The notes: generated from the sequence alone by a model not told the origin. 64,000 nt of DNA from Neisseria sp. (GCA_030538415.1 JAUNTY010000007.1:1-64000); one strand, 5' to 3'. Shown: positions 1 through 10,215, counted from the first letter of the stretch. Translations and numbers: made by a program.

Positions 1-71
1 AATCTAATTTCTCCGACTATAGTACGGCAAGGCGCAGCAATACTGTATCAAACTAAATTGAAACGACTATA
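1..71. repeat. Truncated Correia-type element at the window edge
   Basis: The window opens with the right-hand end of one Correia-type terminal repeat (AATTTCTCCGACTATA) followed by a core fragment (GTACGGCAAGGCGCAGCA) and a second terminal repeat ending TTGAAACGACTATA at 71. The two terminal repeats belong to different types, so this is a rearranged or nested copy cut by the window boundary. The rest of 72-252 holds two uptake-sequence cores and no gene that I can support. Confidence 0.7.
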
Positions 72-252
72 AGCGCGTCAGTTCAGACCTGCCCGTCCCG
101 TTGCTTTGCCGATCATCTTTAGACTAATCGGAGTATCGGTGACGGAGTAATGCCATCTGAAAACCCGTTTCGGCTTTCAGACGGCCTCCACACTCATCAC
201 TAAAACAAATGCGGGCTTTTTGTTGGCTTCAACAAAATGGTTTTCAGACGGC

Positions 253-609
253 CTAGCGCTGTTTGCGGTATTGGCGGTGGCAGTATTTGCACCATTTTGT
301 GAGGCCGTCTGCGGTTTTGGTGCTGCGGTAGAAGCTGGATTTTTTGCGGTTTTTGCCGCAATGCGGGCAATGCTTCAGGCCTTGGCGGGGCTTGTCAAAC
401 GGTAGCTCTGCCTGTGGGTCTTGGTTTTGTGATTCGATGATAGGCGGCTCTATCGGCACGGGGATGATGATAACTTCGGTCGGCGCGGGTGGCGGAGCGG
501 GTGGCGGCTGTTGGATTACCTGCGGCTGCGGCTTGCTTGGCTTAAACAGCAGCAGCCAAAGCAAGGCCAGCGTTAATACAACGATGATGGAGTATAGATA
601 GAGTTCCAT
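253..609 (-). CDS. Small membrane-anchored protein with C-terminal zinc ribbon
   Basis: A 118-residue protein of unknown function. Residues 5-23 form one hydrophobic segment, followed by a proline-rich linker (about 25-65) and a C-terminal four-cysteine module: CPHCGK, then CKYC about 25 residues later, with FYRS and DGL between them. This pattern resembles the small zinc ribbons found in phage-related proteins and looks like a nucleic-acid or zinc-binding domain tethered to the membrane. Its ATG overlaps the TAA of the upstream gene by one base, so the two genes are probably co-transcribed. The stop codon lies just inside an uptake-sequence core. I do not recognise a named family. Confidence 0.6.
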   Translation of the reverse strand: MELYLYSIIVVLTLALLWLLLFKPSKPQPQVIQQPPPAPPPAPTEVIIIPVPIEPPIIESQNQDPQAELPFDKPRQGLKHCPHCGKNRKKSSFYRSTKTADGLTKWCKYCHRQYRKQR

Positions 610-1004
610 TATTTATCTCCCTCCGCAGGTTTTGGATGATGAGAACAGAAATAATCATAGATGACCTCAGTAGTGGTATCCGGAATTATTTCAATGATGG
701 AGTTTTTGTCATCTATGCCGTGGTTGTAAACCTCTCCAGTATCTGCGTATGTTTCCCTCCATACGCTATAAGAAAGTGTATGCTTTCCACATTGAAAATG
801 GTGCTTTGCTATGGCATTGGTATTTCTCCCATTGACACGTCCTATATTGTATTGCTTTATCCATGCGCTATCGTTTGTAATGGTTTTTGTATCTATATAA
901 ACTGCACCACTATTTGTAGATTTGGTGATGTATGCCCATCTACCCTGTGCGATCACGCTTGTTGCTATGCAGCACAAAGCCAAAGTCAGTAATGTTTTCC
1001 CCAT
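609..1004 (-). CDS. Secreted protein, surface-adhesin E-like
   Basis: A protein of about 131 residues with a Sec signal peptide (MGKTLLTLALCCIATSVIAQ, cleavage probably after AQ). The mature part is rich in polar residues and has a RWAYI...GAVYIDTKTI start and two cysteines (QCGKHT and YFCSHHP) that could form a disulphide. This resembles the small periplasmic or surface adhesin-E family, but the match is by impression only. I place the start at 1004 rather than the longer 1031 because GGAG lies eight bases upstream of that ATG and the signal peptide begins there. It overlaps the following gene by one base. Confidence 0.6.
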   Translation of the reverse strand: MGKTLLTLALCCIATSVIAQGRWAYITKSTNSGAVYIDTKTITNDSAWIKQYNIGRVNGRNTNAIAKHHFQCGKHTLSYSVWRETYADTGEVYNHGIDDKNSIIEIIPDTTTEVIYDYFCSHHPKPAEGDK

Positions 1005-1087
1005 TATTTTCTTCTCCGTTTCTGTATTCAAAACTCGCTAAAGCGGCAAACATGGTGTTTACCGCTTTTTGCCAACTCTGCTTCACA

Positions 1088-2401
<1,314 letters not shown>

Positions 2402-2427
2402 TTAGCTGAATTGAAAGTCTGTAAATC

Positions 2428-2582
2428 TATAGTGAAAAACCTTAATTCCTACTGCGGTGTTGCTGCGCCCTGCTCAAAGAGGGGGCTTGACTAAGCTGCT
2501 GAAGCAGCAAGTCCGCCGCCCCGTACTATCTGTACTGTCTGCGGATTGCTGCCTTGTATTAGAAATTAAATTTTTCCACTCT
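2428..2582. repeat. Full-length Correia-type element between hisZ and purA
   Basis: About 155 bases beginning TATAGTGAAAAACCTTAAT and ending near ATTAAATTTTTCCACTCTA. The core contains the long-form insert (CTCAAAGAGGGGGCTTGACTAAGC then TGCTGAAGCAGCAAG, given here in pieces) and GTACTATCTGTACTGTC. It sits upstream of purA and could supply a promoter or an RNase III processing hairpin. Confidence 0.85.
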
Positions 2583-2588
2583 AATTAA

Positions 2589-3743
2589 TCAAGGATTGCC
2601 GACGATGACCCATTTGCCGTTTTCTGCCACCAGTCGGCTGGTGACATCGCGGCTGGCATTCGATTCGATACCGTAATCGACCACCACGCATTGCCCTTCG
2701 GCTCGGAGTTGTTCGATGATCTCCGCCGCTTGTGCCGCATCCTGCTGCGCCACCGCAATCGCAGGTAAGCGGCGGCTTTTCGGCAAGCGGCCGGTAAAGG
2801 TGCGCAAGTCGAAGCTGAAGCCGGTAGCCGGGCGGGCGCGGCCGAAATATTCGCCCAAGCCGTCGTAACGGCCGCCGCGTGCCACGGCATCGTGGCATTT
2901 GCTGCCGTAAGCGGCATAGAGCAGGCCGGTGTGGTAGTTGTCCACCCGCAGTTCGGATAAATCAATGTGCACCTTTTGCGCGGGGAAGGCATCGCAAACG
3001 GCCTGCAAATCGTCCAAGGCCGCGCCGACGGCAAACAAATCGGGCAACTTGGCACGCGCTTCGGCCAACACTTCGCGGCCGCCGTAGAGCGTCGGCAGCA
3101 GCGCGAAGGCTTTTGCCCACATGCCGTCGAGTTTCCATTCGGCCACTTTGGCATGAACCGCCGCCGCATCTTTGTCCTGCATCAGCGCCAGCAATTCGGC
3201 AGACCGAGTATCGCTCAATTCGGCAGCGGCGGCCAGCGCGCGGAACACGCCGACATGGCCGAGCGACAGCAATAATTCGCCCACTTCGCCGATTTTCAGG
3301 CTTTTGAGCATCAAATCAATCAATTCGATGTCGGCGGCGATGCCGTCAAAACCATACAGCTCCGCACCGACCTGCCACGGCTCGCGCGTGCTCAAAAAAC
3401 CATCGGGGCGCGCGTGCAACACCGCGCCCGCATAGCAGAGACGGTTGATGCCGTTGTTGGCCGACAAAAGATGCGCGTCAATCCGCGCCACCTGCGGCGT
3501 GATGTCGGCGCGGATGCCCAACTGACGGCCGCTGAGCTGGTCGACCACACGGATGGTTTTCAGCGCCAAGCCCGCATCGATGTGTGTGAGCAGCGAATTG
3601 CTGTATTCCATCATCGGCGGGTGCACCAATTCATAACCGTGCACGCGGAACAAGCCCAACAGCTGCTCTTTGGCGCTTTCCAACTGGCGCGCGGTAGAAG
3701 GCAGGATGTCGGCGATATGCTCGGGAAGTTGCCAAGACTGCAT
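2589..3743 (-). CDS. hisZ: ATP phosphoribosyltransferase regulatory subunit
   Basis: HisZ is a catalytically inactive histidyl-tRNA synthetase paralogue that assembles with the short form of HisG to make active ATP phosphoribosyltransferase, the first step of histidine synthesis. The 384 residues begin WQLPEHIADILP and contain class II synthetase-like motif 2 (RADITPQVARIDAH) and a degenerate C-terminal segment (GGRYDGLGEYFGRARPATGFSFDL). The length and the missing anticodon-binding domain separate it from HisS. hisG is not in this window. Confidence 0.95.
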   Translation of the reverse strand: MQSWQLPEHIADILPSTARQLESAKEQLLGLFRVHGYELVHPPMMEYSNSLLTHIDAGLALKTIRVVDQLSGRQLGIRADITPQVARIDAHLLSANNGINRLCYAGAVLHARPDGFLSTREPWQVGAELYGFDGIAADIELIDLMLKSLKIGEVGELLLSLGHVGVFRALAAAAELSDTRSAELLALMQDKDAAAVHAKVAEWKLDGMWAKAFALLPTLYGGREVLAEARAKLPDLFAVGAALDDLQAVCDAFPAQKVHIDLSELRVDNYHTGLLYAAYGSKCHDAVARGGRYDGLGEYFGRARPATGFSFDLRTFTGRLPKSRRLPAIAVAQQDAAQAAEIIEQLRAEGQCVVVDYGIESNASRDVTSRLVAENGKWVIVGNP

Positions 3744-4020
3744 CGGATTTCTTTCCTGTAAACGTCATTCGGGGCTGTCGGGATTCGATAAATCAGACGC
3801 GCTGCACAACCAGCGCACACCATCAATCATGATGAAATCTGACCTTTAAATCCAAACAGCCCCTGGGCGGCCATCCGCCCGTGTTATTAAAATCAGACTT
3901 TAACACAAAAATACATTGCCGTGCAGCCTGTTTTGATTGGCCATCCGAACAATTCCCGCTCCTTTTTCAAACGGTTTGCCACGGCGTCGGCACTATGCAA
4001 CGCACAGGCTTCCGCAAACA
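3744..4020. other. Intergenic region upstream of hisZ
   Basis: No gene is supportable here. It is AT-richer around 3895-3910 and is presumably the leader and promoter region of hisZ (minus strand). Confidence 0.4.
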
Positions 4021-4055
4021 ACAAGGCCGTCTGAAAAGCTTTCAGACGGCCTTGT
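4021..4055 (-). terminator. Uptake-sequence inverted pair after lldD
   Basis: Perfect palindrome of two uptake sequences (AAGGCCGTCTGAAA and its reverse complement, 3-base loop) immediately downstream of lldD on the minus strand. Confidence 0.85.
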
Positions 4056-4071
4056 AATGCCGCAACCGTCC

Positions 4072-5235
4072 TTATTCGGGATAAGTGCCTTTAATCAGGA
4101 TATTCTTGTCTACATCGTGAATATTGCGGTGGCCGGTAAACGCCATCGACACATCCATTTCTTTATACAGGATTTCCAGCGCGCGGGTCACACCCTCTTC
4201 GCCGTAAGCACCCAATCCATACAGAAACGCCCGCCCGATCATGGTGCCGCGGGCGCCCAGCGCCCAGGCTTTCAAGATATCCTGGCCGCTGCGGATGCCG
4301 CTGTCCATCCACACTTCGATGTCGCTGCCCACCGCACTGACCACATCCGGCAAGGCCTTGATGGTGGAAGGCGCGCCGTCAAGCTGGCGGCCGCCGTGGT
4401 TGGACACAATCAGCGCATCCGCCCCACTTTTCACCGCCATCTCGGCGTCTTCCGGATCCATGATGCCTTTGATAATCAGCTTGCCGCCCCACAAATCCTT
4501 GATGCGCGCCACATCATCCCAGCTCAGGCGCGGATCGAACTGCTCGGCCGTCCAAGAGGAAAGCGACGACAAATCGCCCACGCTCTTGGCATGGCCGACG
4601 ATATTGCGGAAGGTGCGGCGCTCGGTGTTGAGCATTTTCATGCACCATTCGGGCTTGGTCGCCAGATTAATCCAGTTTTTCAGGGTCGGTTTCGGCGGCG
4701 CGGAGAGGCCGTTTTTGATGTCTTTGTGGCGCTGGCCGAGCACCTGCAAATCGGCGGTCAGAATCAGCGCCGAACAATTGGCCGCCTGCGCGCGCTTAAT
4801 CAGGTTTTCCATGAATTCCTGGTCGCGCATCACATAAAGCTGAAACCAAAAAGGCGCGCTGGTATTCTCGGCAACGTCTTCAATCGAGCAAATCGACATA
4901 GTAGACAAAGAAAAAGGCACGCCGAATTTTTCCGCCGCGCGTGCCGCCAGAATCTCGCCGTCGGCATGCTGCATGCCGGTAAAGCCGGTGGGCGCAATCG
5001 CCGTCGGCATGGTCACATCCTGACCGACCATTTTGGTGGCCAGGCTGCGCCCTTCCATGTCCACCAACACTTTCTGACGGAACTTGATGTCTTGGAAATC
5101 GGTGGTATTTTCACGATAAGTGGTTTCCGTCCACGAGCCGGAATCGGCGTAATCGTAAAACATTTTCGGCACTTTACGCTTGGCCACGCGGCGCAAATCT
5201 TCGATGCAGGTCATCTTGCTCAAATCGCGTTTCAT
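4072..5235 (-). CDS. lldD: FMN-dependent L-lactate dehydrogenase
   Basis: Membrane-associated flavoenzyme that oxidises L-lactate to pyruvate and passes electrons to quinone, a major route of lactate use in Neisseria. At 387 residues it has the full alpha-hydroxy-acid oxidase layout: YDYADSGS near residue 27 (substrate tyrosine region), PTAIAPTGFTGMQH near 77-90, LTADLQVLG, K256 in GKLIIKGI, and the catalytic His280 with Arg283 in SNHGGRQLDG. MDSGIRSGQD and IGRAFLYGL form the phosphate-binding end of the barrel. AAAGGTAG precedes the start. It is a single gene with its own terminator. Confidence 0.94.
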   Translation of the reverse strand: MKRDLSKMTCIEDLRRVAKRKVPKMFYDYADSGSWTETTYRENTTDFQDIKFRQKVLVDMEGRSLATKMVGQDVTMPTAIAPTGFTGMQHADGEILAARAAEKFGVPFSLSTMSICSIEDVAENTSAPFWFQLYVMRDQEFMENLIKRAQAANCSALILTADLQVLGQRHKDIKNGLSAPPKPTLKNWINLATKPEWCMKMLNTERRTFRNIVGHAKSVGDLSSLSSWTAEQFDPRLSWDDVARIKDLWGGKLIIKGIMDPEDAEMAVKSGADALIVSNHGGRQLDGAPSTIKALPDVVSAVGSDIEVWMDSGIRSGQDILKAWALGARGTMIGRAFLYGLGAYGEEGVTRALEILYKEMDVSMAFTGHRNIHDVDKNILIKGTYPE

Positions 5236-5605
5236 ATTTCGTCTACCTTTAGATCATTGTTGTTATGGCTTGATGTTTGATGAAGCTTCTGCGGATAGCA
5301 AAAAACCGCCGGCAAAATCCCTTTCCGACACATTTCAGACGGCATATCGGCTACCCGATGCAGAAATCCCCGTAAATCTATACCAAGCGCCCTAATATTG
5401 CAAATGCTTTTCATTAGAACGCCTTACCTGCGGCTACAGCCCGCACGGCGCTTTCAGACGGCCTCTTCCAAGAATCACTTTTAAATACAACCATTAGAGC
5501 TTTCCAATGTTCATGCATCAGCAGGAAACCCCAAACCGCACACACCAATTACAGCAAAACCATCTCTCTTCCAACCCCATAGCCGCAAACAATCGCCCCT
5601 GATTT
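5236..5605. other. Divergent intergenic region lldD-iscR
   Basis: About 440 bases lie between lldD (minus) and iscR (plus). It holds one uptake-sequence core near 5453 and AT-rich stretches but no convincing gene. The iscR end carries the IscR-site promoter listed separately. Confidence 0.4.
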
Positions 5606-5638
5606 ATACTTGACTAAAACACTCGGATATTAGACAAT
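5606..5638 (+). promoter_or_regulatory. iscR promoter with type 1 IscR-binding site
   Basis: The 25 bases at 5606-5630 match the E. coli type 1 IscR consensus (ATASYYGACTRWWWYAGTCRRSTAT, split as ATASYYGACT / RWWWY / AGTCRRSTAT) at 23 positions. The left half reads ATACTTGACT and the right half ACTCGGATAT. The left half contains a -35 hexamer TTGACT (5610-5615), and GACAAT (5633-5638) is a -10 at 17-base spacing, so bound [2Fe-2S]-IscR would block RNA polymerase. Autorepression is inferred by analogy with E. coli. Confidence 0.8.
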
Positions 5639-5676
5639 CACCCCATCAAAACAATATTGCCCCACAGGCGCAACCC

Positions 5677-6120
5677 ATGCGATTGACTACCAAAGGCCGC
5701 TTCGCCGTTACCGCCATGATTGATTTGGCCATGCACGCGCAAAACGGCGCCGTGAAGCTCAATGCCATCAGCGAGCGGCAAAACATTTCCCTCTCCTACC
5801 TGGAGCAGCTGTTCAGCAAGCTGCGCCGTGCCGAGCTGGTAGAAAGCATCCGCGGCCCCGGCGGCGGCTACATCCTCGCTGCCGATGCTGCCGACATCAA
5901 CATCGCCCAAATCATTGCCGCTGCGGAAGACACACTTGACGCCACCCAGTGCAAAAGCAAGGCCAACTGCCACCACGGCACTCCCTGCCTCACCCATGAT
6001 TTATGGGAAAACCTGAACAAAACCATCAACGATTATTTAAGCAACGTCACTCTGCAATCCGTCATCAACCGACAAAGCGAAAGCAACGATAAAATCGTTA
6101 CCTTCACCCACATCCATTAA
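5677..6120 (+). CDS. iscR: Fe-S cluster assembly transcriptional regulator IscR
   Basis: Rrf2-family winged-helix regulator that senses [2Fe-2S] supply and represses the isc operon. The 147 residues start [18 protein letters not shown], with the HTH recognition helix in [19 protein letters not shown] and the wing [12 protein letters not shown]. The cluster-ligand motif is [19 protein letters not shown], which retains all three cysteines and the histidine. It is the first gene of the isc locus and is preceded by a matching operator. Confidence 0.96.
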   Translation: MRLTTKGRFAVTAMIDLAMHAQNGAVKLNAISERQNISLSYLEQLFSKLRRAELVESIRGPGGGYILAADAADINIAQIIAAAEDTLDATQCKSKANCHHGTPCLTHDLWENLNKTINDYLSNVTLQSVINRQSESNDKIVTFTHIH

Positions 6121-6148
6121 AACAAAACCATTCGGAAAGACCACCACC

Positions 6149-7363
6149 ATGAGCATCCAAACCCCGATTTACCTCGACTACGCCGCCACCACCCCGGTTG
6201 ACAAACGCGTGGCCGAAAAAATGATTCCCTACCTCACCGAATTATTCGGCAACCCAGCCTCCAGCAGCCACAGCTTCGGTTGGACGGCCGAAGAAGCGGT
6301 TGAAAACGCCCGCGCCGAAATCGCCCGCCTGATCAACGCCGACAGCAAAGAAATCGTCTTCACCAGCGGCGCGACCGAATCCAACAACCTCGCCATCAAA
6401 GGCGCGGCGCATTTCTACCAAAGCAAAGGCAAGCACCTCATCACCGTCAAAACCGAACACAAAGCCGTGCTCGACACCATGCGCGAATTGGAGCGCGAAG
6501 GTTTTGAAGTGACCTATTTGGGCGTGAAAGAAAACGGCCTACTCGATTTGGACGAACTCAAAGCCGCCATCCGCGACGACACCATCCTGATTTCGGTGAT
6601 GTGGGTCAACAACGAAATCGGCGTCGTGCAAGACATTCCCGCCATCGGCGAAATCTGCCGCGAACGCAAAATCATTTTCCACGTCGATGCCGCCCAAGCC
6701 TGTGGCAAAACCCCGGTTGACGTAGAAGCCGCCAAAGTCGATTTGCTGTCGATTTCCGCCCACAAAATCTACGGTCCCAAAGGCATCGGTGCTTTATACG
6801 TGCGCCGCAAACCGCGCGTGCGCCTCGAAGCGCAAATGCACGGCGGCGGCCACGAGCGCGGCTTCCGCTCCGGCACGCTGGCTACCCACCAAATCGTCGG
6901 CCTCGGCGAAGCCTGCCGCCTCGCCCGCGAAGAATTGGAACAAGATCGCGCCCACGCCTTCAAGCTGCGCGACGTGTTCCTGAAAGGCATCGAAGGCATC
7001 GAAGAGGTTTACATCAACGGCGATTTGGAACACCGCGTACCCACCAACCTCAACGTCAGCTTCAACTTTGTCGAAGGCGAAAGCCTGATTATGGCGGTGA
7101 AAGAATTGGCCGTTTCCAGCGGCTCTGCCTGCACCTCCGCCTCGCTCGAGCCGAGCTACGTCCTCCGCGCCCTCGGCCGCAACGACGAACTCGCCCACTC
7201 CTCCCTGCGCATCACCTTCGGCCGCATGACCACCGAAGAAGAAGTCGCCTTTGCCGCCGAGTTGATTAAATCCAAAATCGGCAAACTGCGCGAATTGTCG
7301 CCCTTGTGGGAGATGCACCAAGACGGCATTGATTTGAATACCGTCGAATGGGCAGCGCATTAA
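6149..7363 (+). CDS. iscS: Cysteine desulfurase IscS
   Basis: PLP-dependent enzyme that takes sulphur from cysteine and delivers it as persulphide to IscU and to tRNA-thiolation proteins. The 404 residues equal E. coli IscS in length. The Schiff-base lysine is in [17 protein letters not shown] and the catalytic persulphide cysteine in [19 protein letters not shown]. It lies 28 bases after iscR with GGAAAGACC as ribosome site. An uptake-sequence hairpin separates it from iscU and may lower downstream expression. Confidence 0.97.
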   Translation: MSIQTPIYLDYAATTPVDKRVAEKMIPYLTELFGNPASSSHSFGWTAEEAVENARAEIARLINADSKEIVFTSGATESNNLAIKGAAHFYQSKGKHLITVKTEHKAVLDTMRELEREGFEVTYLGVKENGLLDLDELKAAIRDDTILISVMWVNNEIGVVQDIPAIGEICRERKIIFHVDAAQACGKTPVDVEAAKVDLLSISAHKIYGPKGIGALYVRRKPRVRLEAQMHGGGHERGFRSGTLATHQIVGLGEACRLAREELEQDRAHAFKLRDVFLKGIEGIEEVYINGDLEHRVPTNLNVSFNFVEGESLIMAVKELAVSSGSACTSASLEPSYVLRALGRNDELAHSSLRITFGRMTTEEEVAFAAELIKSKIGKLRELSPLWEMHQDGIDLNTVEWAAH

Positions 7364-7377
7364 TATATTGAAAAACA

Positions 7378-7414
7378 GGCCGTCTGAAACCATATAAACA
7401 CCATTCAGACGGCC
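7378..7414 (+). terminator. Uptake-sequence inverted pair between iscS and iscU
   Basis: GGCCGTCTGAA and TTCAGACGGCC form a stem with a 15-base loop inside the isc operon. No T-run follows, so it is more likely an attenuator or mRNA-stability element than a full terminator. Confidence 0.5.
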
Positions 7415-7446
7415 ACACACCAACAACACAAAAAGGAAACCACATC

Positions 7447-7830
7447 ATGGCATACAGCGACAAGGTCATCGACCACTACGAAAACCCCCGCAACGTCGGC
7501 TCTTTTGACAAAAACGACGACAGCATCGGCACCGGCATGGTCGGCGCGCCTGCCTGCGGCGACGTGATGAAGCTGCAAATCAAGGTCAGCGACGCCGGCA
7601 TCATCGAAGACGCCAAATTCAAAACCTACGGCTGCGGCTCGGCGATTGCTTCTTCTTCGCTGATTACCGAATGGGTCAAAGGCAAGAGCCTCGATGAAGC
7701 GATGGCCATCAAAAACAGCGAAATCGCCGAAGAGCTGGAGCTGCCGCCGGTGAAAGTCCACTGCTCGATTCTGGCCGAAGACGCGATTAAAGCCGCCGTT
7801 TCCGACTACAAAAAGAAAAAAGGCGAATAA
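7447..7830 (+). CDS. iscU: Fe-S cluster scaffold IscU
   Basis: Scaffold on which [2Fe-2S] clusters are built from iron and IscS-derived sulphur, then released by HscA/HscB. The 127 residues contain the three ligand cysteines in ACGDVMKLQI, YGCGSAIASSS and HCSILAEDAI, and the HscA-recognition motif LPPVK. AAAAGGAAACC precedes the ATG. The next gene starts directly after its TAA. Confidence 0.97.
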   Translation: MAYSDKVIDHYENPRNVGSFDKNDDSIGTGMVGAPACGDVMKLQIKVSDAGIIEDAKFKTYGCGSAIASSSLITEWVKGKSLDEAMAIKNSEIAEELELPPVKVHCSILAEDAIKAAVSDYKKKKGE

Positions 7831-8097
7831 ATGGCCGGCGGTTGGGCGCCCGACGGCGCGGAGCAGCAGCAAATCGACGATTCGCTCAACGATGCCCTGC
7901 AACACGCCCGTGCCAACCTGCCGCAAGGCGACAGTGCCCGCTATTGCGCCGAATGCGGCGAAGCCATTCCCGAAGCCCGCCGCCAAGCCCTGCCCGGTGT
8001 GCAATTCTGCGTTGCCTGCCAGGCCGAGCACGACGAACGGGAAAAGTTTCAGACGGCCTATAACCGCAGAGGCAGCAAAAACAGCCAACTGAAATAA
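7831..8097 (+). CDS. DksA/TraR-type C4 zinc-finger protein
   Basis: An 88-residue protein whose C-terminal half is a DksA/TraR zinc finger (YCAECGEAIPEARRQAL then FCVACQ), with an N-terminal region that could form the short coiled-coil. It is far shorter than DksA (about 150) and resembles TraR-like proteins that bind the RNA polymerase secondary channel. Its ATG abuts the iscU TAA, so translation is coupled to iscU. Being inside the isc operon suggests a link to Fe-S status, but that is inference. An uptake-sequence core (TTTCAGACGGCC) is embedded in the coding region near its end. Confidence 0.8.
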   Translation: MAGGWAPDGAEQQQIDDSLNDALQHARANLPQGDSARYCAECGEAIPEARRQALPGVQFCVACQAEHDEREKFQTAYNRRGSKNSQLK

Positions 8098-8111
8098 CTC
8101 AGGAGCCCGCC

Positions 8112-8369
8112 ATGCCCTTTACCACCGAAGAGCAACAATCGCTGCTGGCGCAAAAAGGCATCGGCGCCACCGTCCTGACCCGCCTGCAACAAATGGGTTT
8201 GGACGACGTTGCCAAGCTCGCCGCCGCCGATGTGGACGACATGCTCGCCCAAGGCGCGGCGCTCAGCGGCTCCACCTGCTGGCGCAACAGCCCGCAAGCC
8301 CGCGCCGCGATGCAAACCGCCGTCACTTGGGCGCAACAGCAAATACTTTCAGACGGCCTCAAACAGTAG
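8112..8369 (+). CDS. Small helix-hairpin-helix-like protein
   Basis: An 85-residue protein; residues 13-45 (KGIGATVLTRLQQMGLDD, then VAKLAAADVDDMLAQ) look like a helix-hairpin-helix or SAM-like DNA-binding fold. The remainder is a helical segment with CWRNSPQAR. It lies 14 bases after the DksA-like gene with CAGGAGCCC as ribosome site, so it is part of the isc operon. The C-terminal residues SDGLKQ are encoded by an uptake sequence. I know of no assigned function. Confidence 0.6.
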   Translation: MPFTTEEQQSLLAQKGIGATVLTRLQQMGLDDVAKLAAADVDDMLAQGAALSGSTCWRNSPQARAAMQTAVTWAQQQILSDGLKQ

Positions 8370-8595
8370 CGTGGGCTTTGCCCACGAATCAACGCTTACA
8401 CGTTGATTAACATGGCATAGAATACGCTTGAATACGGCAAAACCGCTTCCGTTGGGTTTTGCGGGCAAACCCACGCCGCATGGCAGCCGTCACGCCCGTG
8501 AAACAAGATTTAAACCCTTTCAGACGGCCTCGGCATCCGCCAACAGGCCGTCTGAAACCACCATTCGTAATTGAAAAAAATTTAAGGACTAGGCA
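8370..8595. other. Intergenic region with small hairpins before iscA
   Basis: Contains GTGGGC-TTT-GCCCAC (8371-8385), AATCAACG...CGTTGATT (8387-8408), and an inverted uptake-sequence pair at about 8519-8558. No gene is evident. These hairpins could attenuate or process the isc transcript before iscA. Confidence 0.5.
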
Positions 8596-8916
8596 ATGAT
8601 TACCCTGACAGAAAATGCCGCCAACCACATTCAAAACTACCTGACCAAACGCGGCAAAGGCGAAGGCATCCGCTTGGGCGTGAAAACCAGCGGCTGCTCC
8701 GGCATGGCCTACACGCTTGAATTTGTTGACGACATCGAAGCCGACGACATCGTATTCGAAGGCCACGGCGTTAAAATTTTTGTCGACCCGAAAAGCCATG
8801 TCTACCTCGACGGCACGCAACTGGATTACACCAAAGAAGGCTTGCAGGAAGGTTTCAAATTCGAAAACCCCAATGTCAAAGACGAATGCGGCTGCGGCGA
8901 AAGCTTCCACGTTTGA
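8596..8916 (+). CDS. iscA: Iron-sulfur cluster assembly protein IscA
   Basis: A-type carrier that moves [2Fe-2S] and [4Fe-4S] clusters from IscU to target proteins. The 106 residues have the three invariant cysteines: SGCSGMAY and the C-terminal [23 protein letters not shown] supplies the ribosome site. In E. coli iscA directly follows iscU; here two small genes intervene. Confidence 0.96.
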   Translation: MITLTENAANHIQNYLTKRGKGEGIRLGVKTSGCSGMAYTLEFVDDIEADDIVFEGHGVKIFVDPKSHVYLDGTQLDYTKEGLQEGFKFENPNVKDECGCGESFHV

Positions 8917-9039
8917 AACATACCCTCCGCATGTTAGATATATTTTAAGTTTGTAAATAAAGCGCTATAATTTATCAAAATATTGATTGGGCATTACCAA
9001 TCAAAATATTCTGATAAACAAAAATACGGGTATAGCGTT

Positions 9040-9462
9040 ATGTTTGCACAATTACAATTATTATTGACACAAAGCAAGCAATTTTCTGCCGATTATTGGC
9101 ACGACTGCGCCTTGTTTGAAGCCGAAAACTGCCTGAAATCCTTTCAAGCGCAAGACTGGAATGCGCTGGCACAAAACCTGCCGCAACAGGATGCATACTG
9201 GAAACAGCGTTGCATTGACGCGCTCGCCATCCTGCCCTCAGCCGAAAGCATCGGCATACTGTCAACACTCTGCGACGATGCCGACCGCCATACAGCCCAT
9301 GCAGCCGCCCGCACCCTGCTCGGTTTCAAACACAAAAATGATTTGTCCGATGCCGCCGCCGAAGCGCTGCAACCGGCCATTGGAAAAGCGCTGGCAACCA
9401 CGCGGCAAAACGGCTTTTTCAGCCGTCTGAAGCAATATTTTTTCCTGCATCAGGCCGTCTGA
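9040..9462 (+). CDS. Helical HEAT-like repeat protein in the isc locus
   Basis: About 140 residues beginning MFAQLQLLLTQSKQF. The middle (ALAILPSAESIGILSTL, then DDADRHTAHAAARTLLGF) looks like one or two HEAT-type helical repeats, and the C-terminus is basic and aromatic (FFSRLKQYFFLHQAV). I use the ATG at 9040, not the TTG at 8983, because a TATAAT at 8966-8971 would put the transcription start next to or beyond the TTG codon. The gene ends in an uptake sequence and is followed after 23 bases by hscB. The function is unknown; the position suggests an accessory of Fe-S assembly. Confidence 0.6.
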   Translation: MFAQLQLLLTQSKQFSADYWHDCALFEAENCLKSFQAQDWNALAQNLPQQDAYWKQRCIDALAILPSAESIGILSTLCDDADRHTAHAAARTLLGFKHKNDLSDAAAEALQPAIGKALATTRQNGFFSRLKQYFFLHQAV

Positions 9463-9485
9463 AACCTGACCACGGACAAACACTC

Positions 9486-9989
9486 ATGAACCAATACTTC
9501 ACCCTATTCCAACTCGAGCCGCAATTCGACATCGACGCTGCCGCGTTCGAGCAAACCTACCGCAGCCTCGCCGCCCGTTTCCATCCCGACAAATTCGCCG
9601 CCGCATCCGCGTTTGAGCAGAAGCAGGCGATGATGATGGCTTCCACTCTCAACGAAGCCTACCGCACGCTGAAATCCCCCATCGACCGCGCCGCCTACCT
9701 GCTCAAACAACAGGGTATTGACGCCGATGCGCCCGAACACACCTCGTTCGCACCCGAATTCCTGATACAGCAGATGGAATGGCGCGAAGCATTGGAAGAT
9801 GCCCGCGCAGCCAGCAACGAAACGGCACTGCTCAAACTGGCAGGCAGCATTACCGCCGAGCAGCAACAACTACAAACCGAATTAGCCTCAGCCTTCGAAA
9901 AGGCACAATACGAAACCGCTGCCACGCTGGTGCGCCAAGGACGCTTTTTAAACAAATTGCAGCAGGAAATCCAGGCGGCGCTACCCTAA
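9486..9989 (+). CDS. hscB: Fe-S assembly co-chaperone HscB (Hsc20)
   Basis: J-domain co-chaperone that brings IscU to HscA and stimulates its ATPase. The 167 residues have the J domain at about 1-75 with the HPDKF motif (RFHPDKFAAAS) and the NEAYRTLKSPIDRAAYLL segment, followed by the C-terminal three-helix IscU-binding domain. Length and layout match the family. Confidence 0.95.
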   Translation: MNQYFTLFQLEPQFDIDAAAFEQTYRSLAARFHPDKFAAASAFEQKQAMMMASTLNEAYRTLKSPIDRAAYLLKQQGIDADAPEHTSFAPEFLIQQMEWREALEDARAASNETALLKLAGSITAEQQQLQTELASAFEKAQYETAATLVRQGRFLNKLQQEIQAALP

Positions 9990-10010
9990 ACCGATCACCA
10001 ACAACCGACA

Positions 10011-10043
10011 AGATGCCGTCTGCAACCATTTCAGACGGCATCT
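10011..10043 (+). terminator. Uptake-sequence hairpin after hscB
   Basis: AT-type pair: AGATGCCGTCTG and CAGACGGCATCT with a 9-base loop followed by TTGTT. Suggests hscB ends a transcript here. Confidence 0.75.
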
Positions 10044-10215
10044 TGTTATCTGCGGCAAACAGAATATCTCTGAACGGAACGACTATAAAACGCTGCCATA
10101 CGCAAACCGTGTCTCCCTACTTTCCCCACGCCAATCACAACCTTTAAAAATAATTTTGCAATTTACTATCAATTTAATTTAGAATGCCGGCTCTTTTTTT
10201 AAAGTTAATACTCCA

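Noticed and set aside
3937..5280. 447-codon frame antisense to lldD
   Set aside because: It covers a clear lldD on the other strand; long antisense frames are expected in GC-rich coding DNA.
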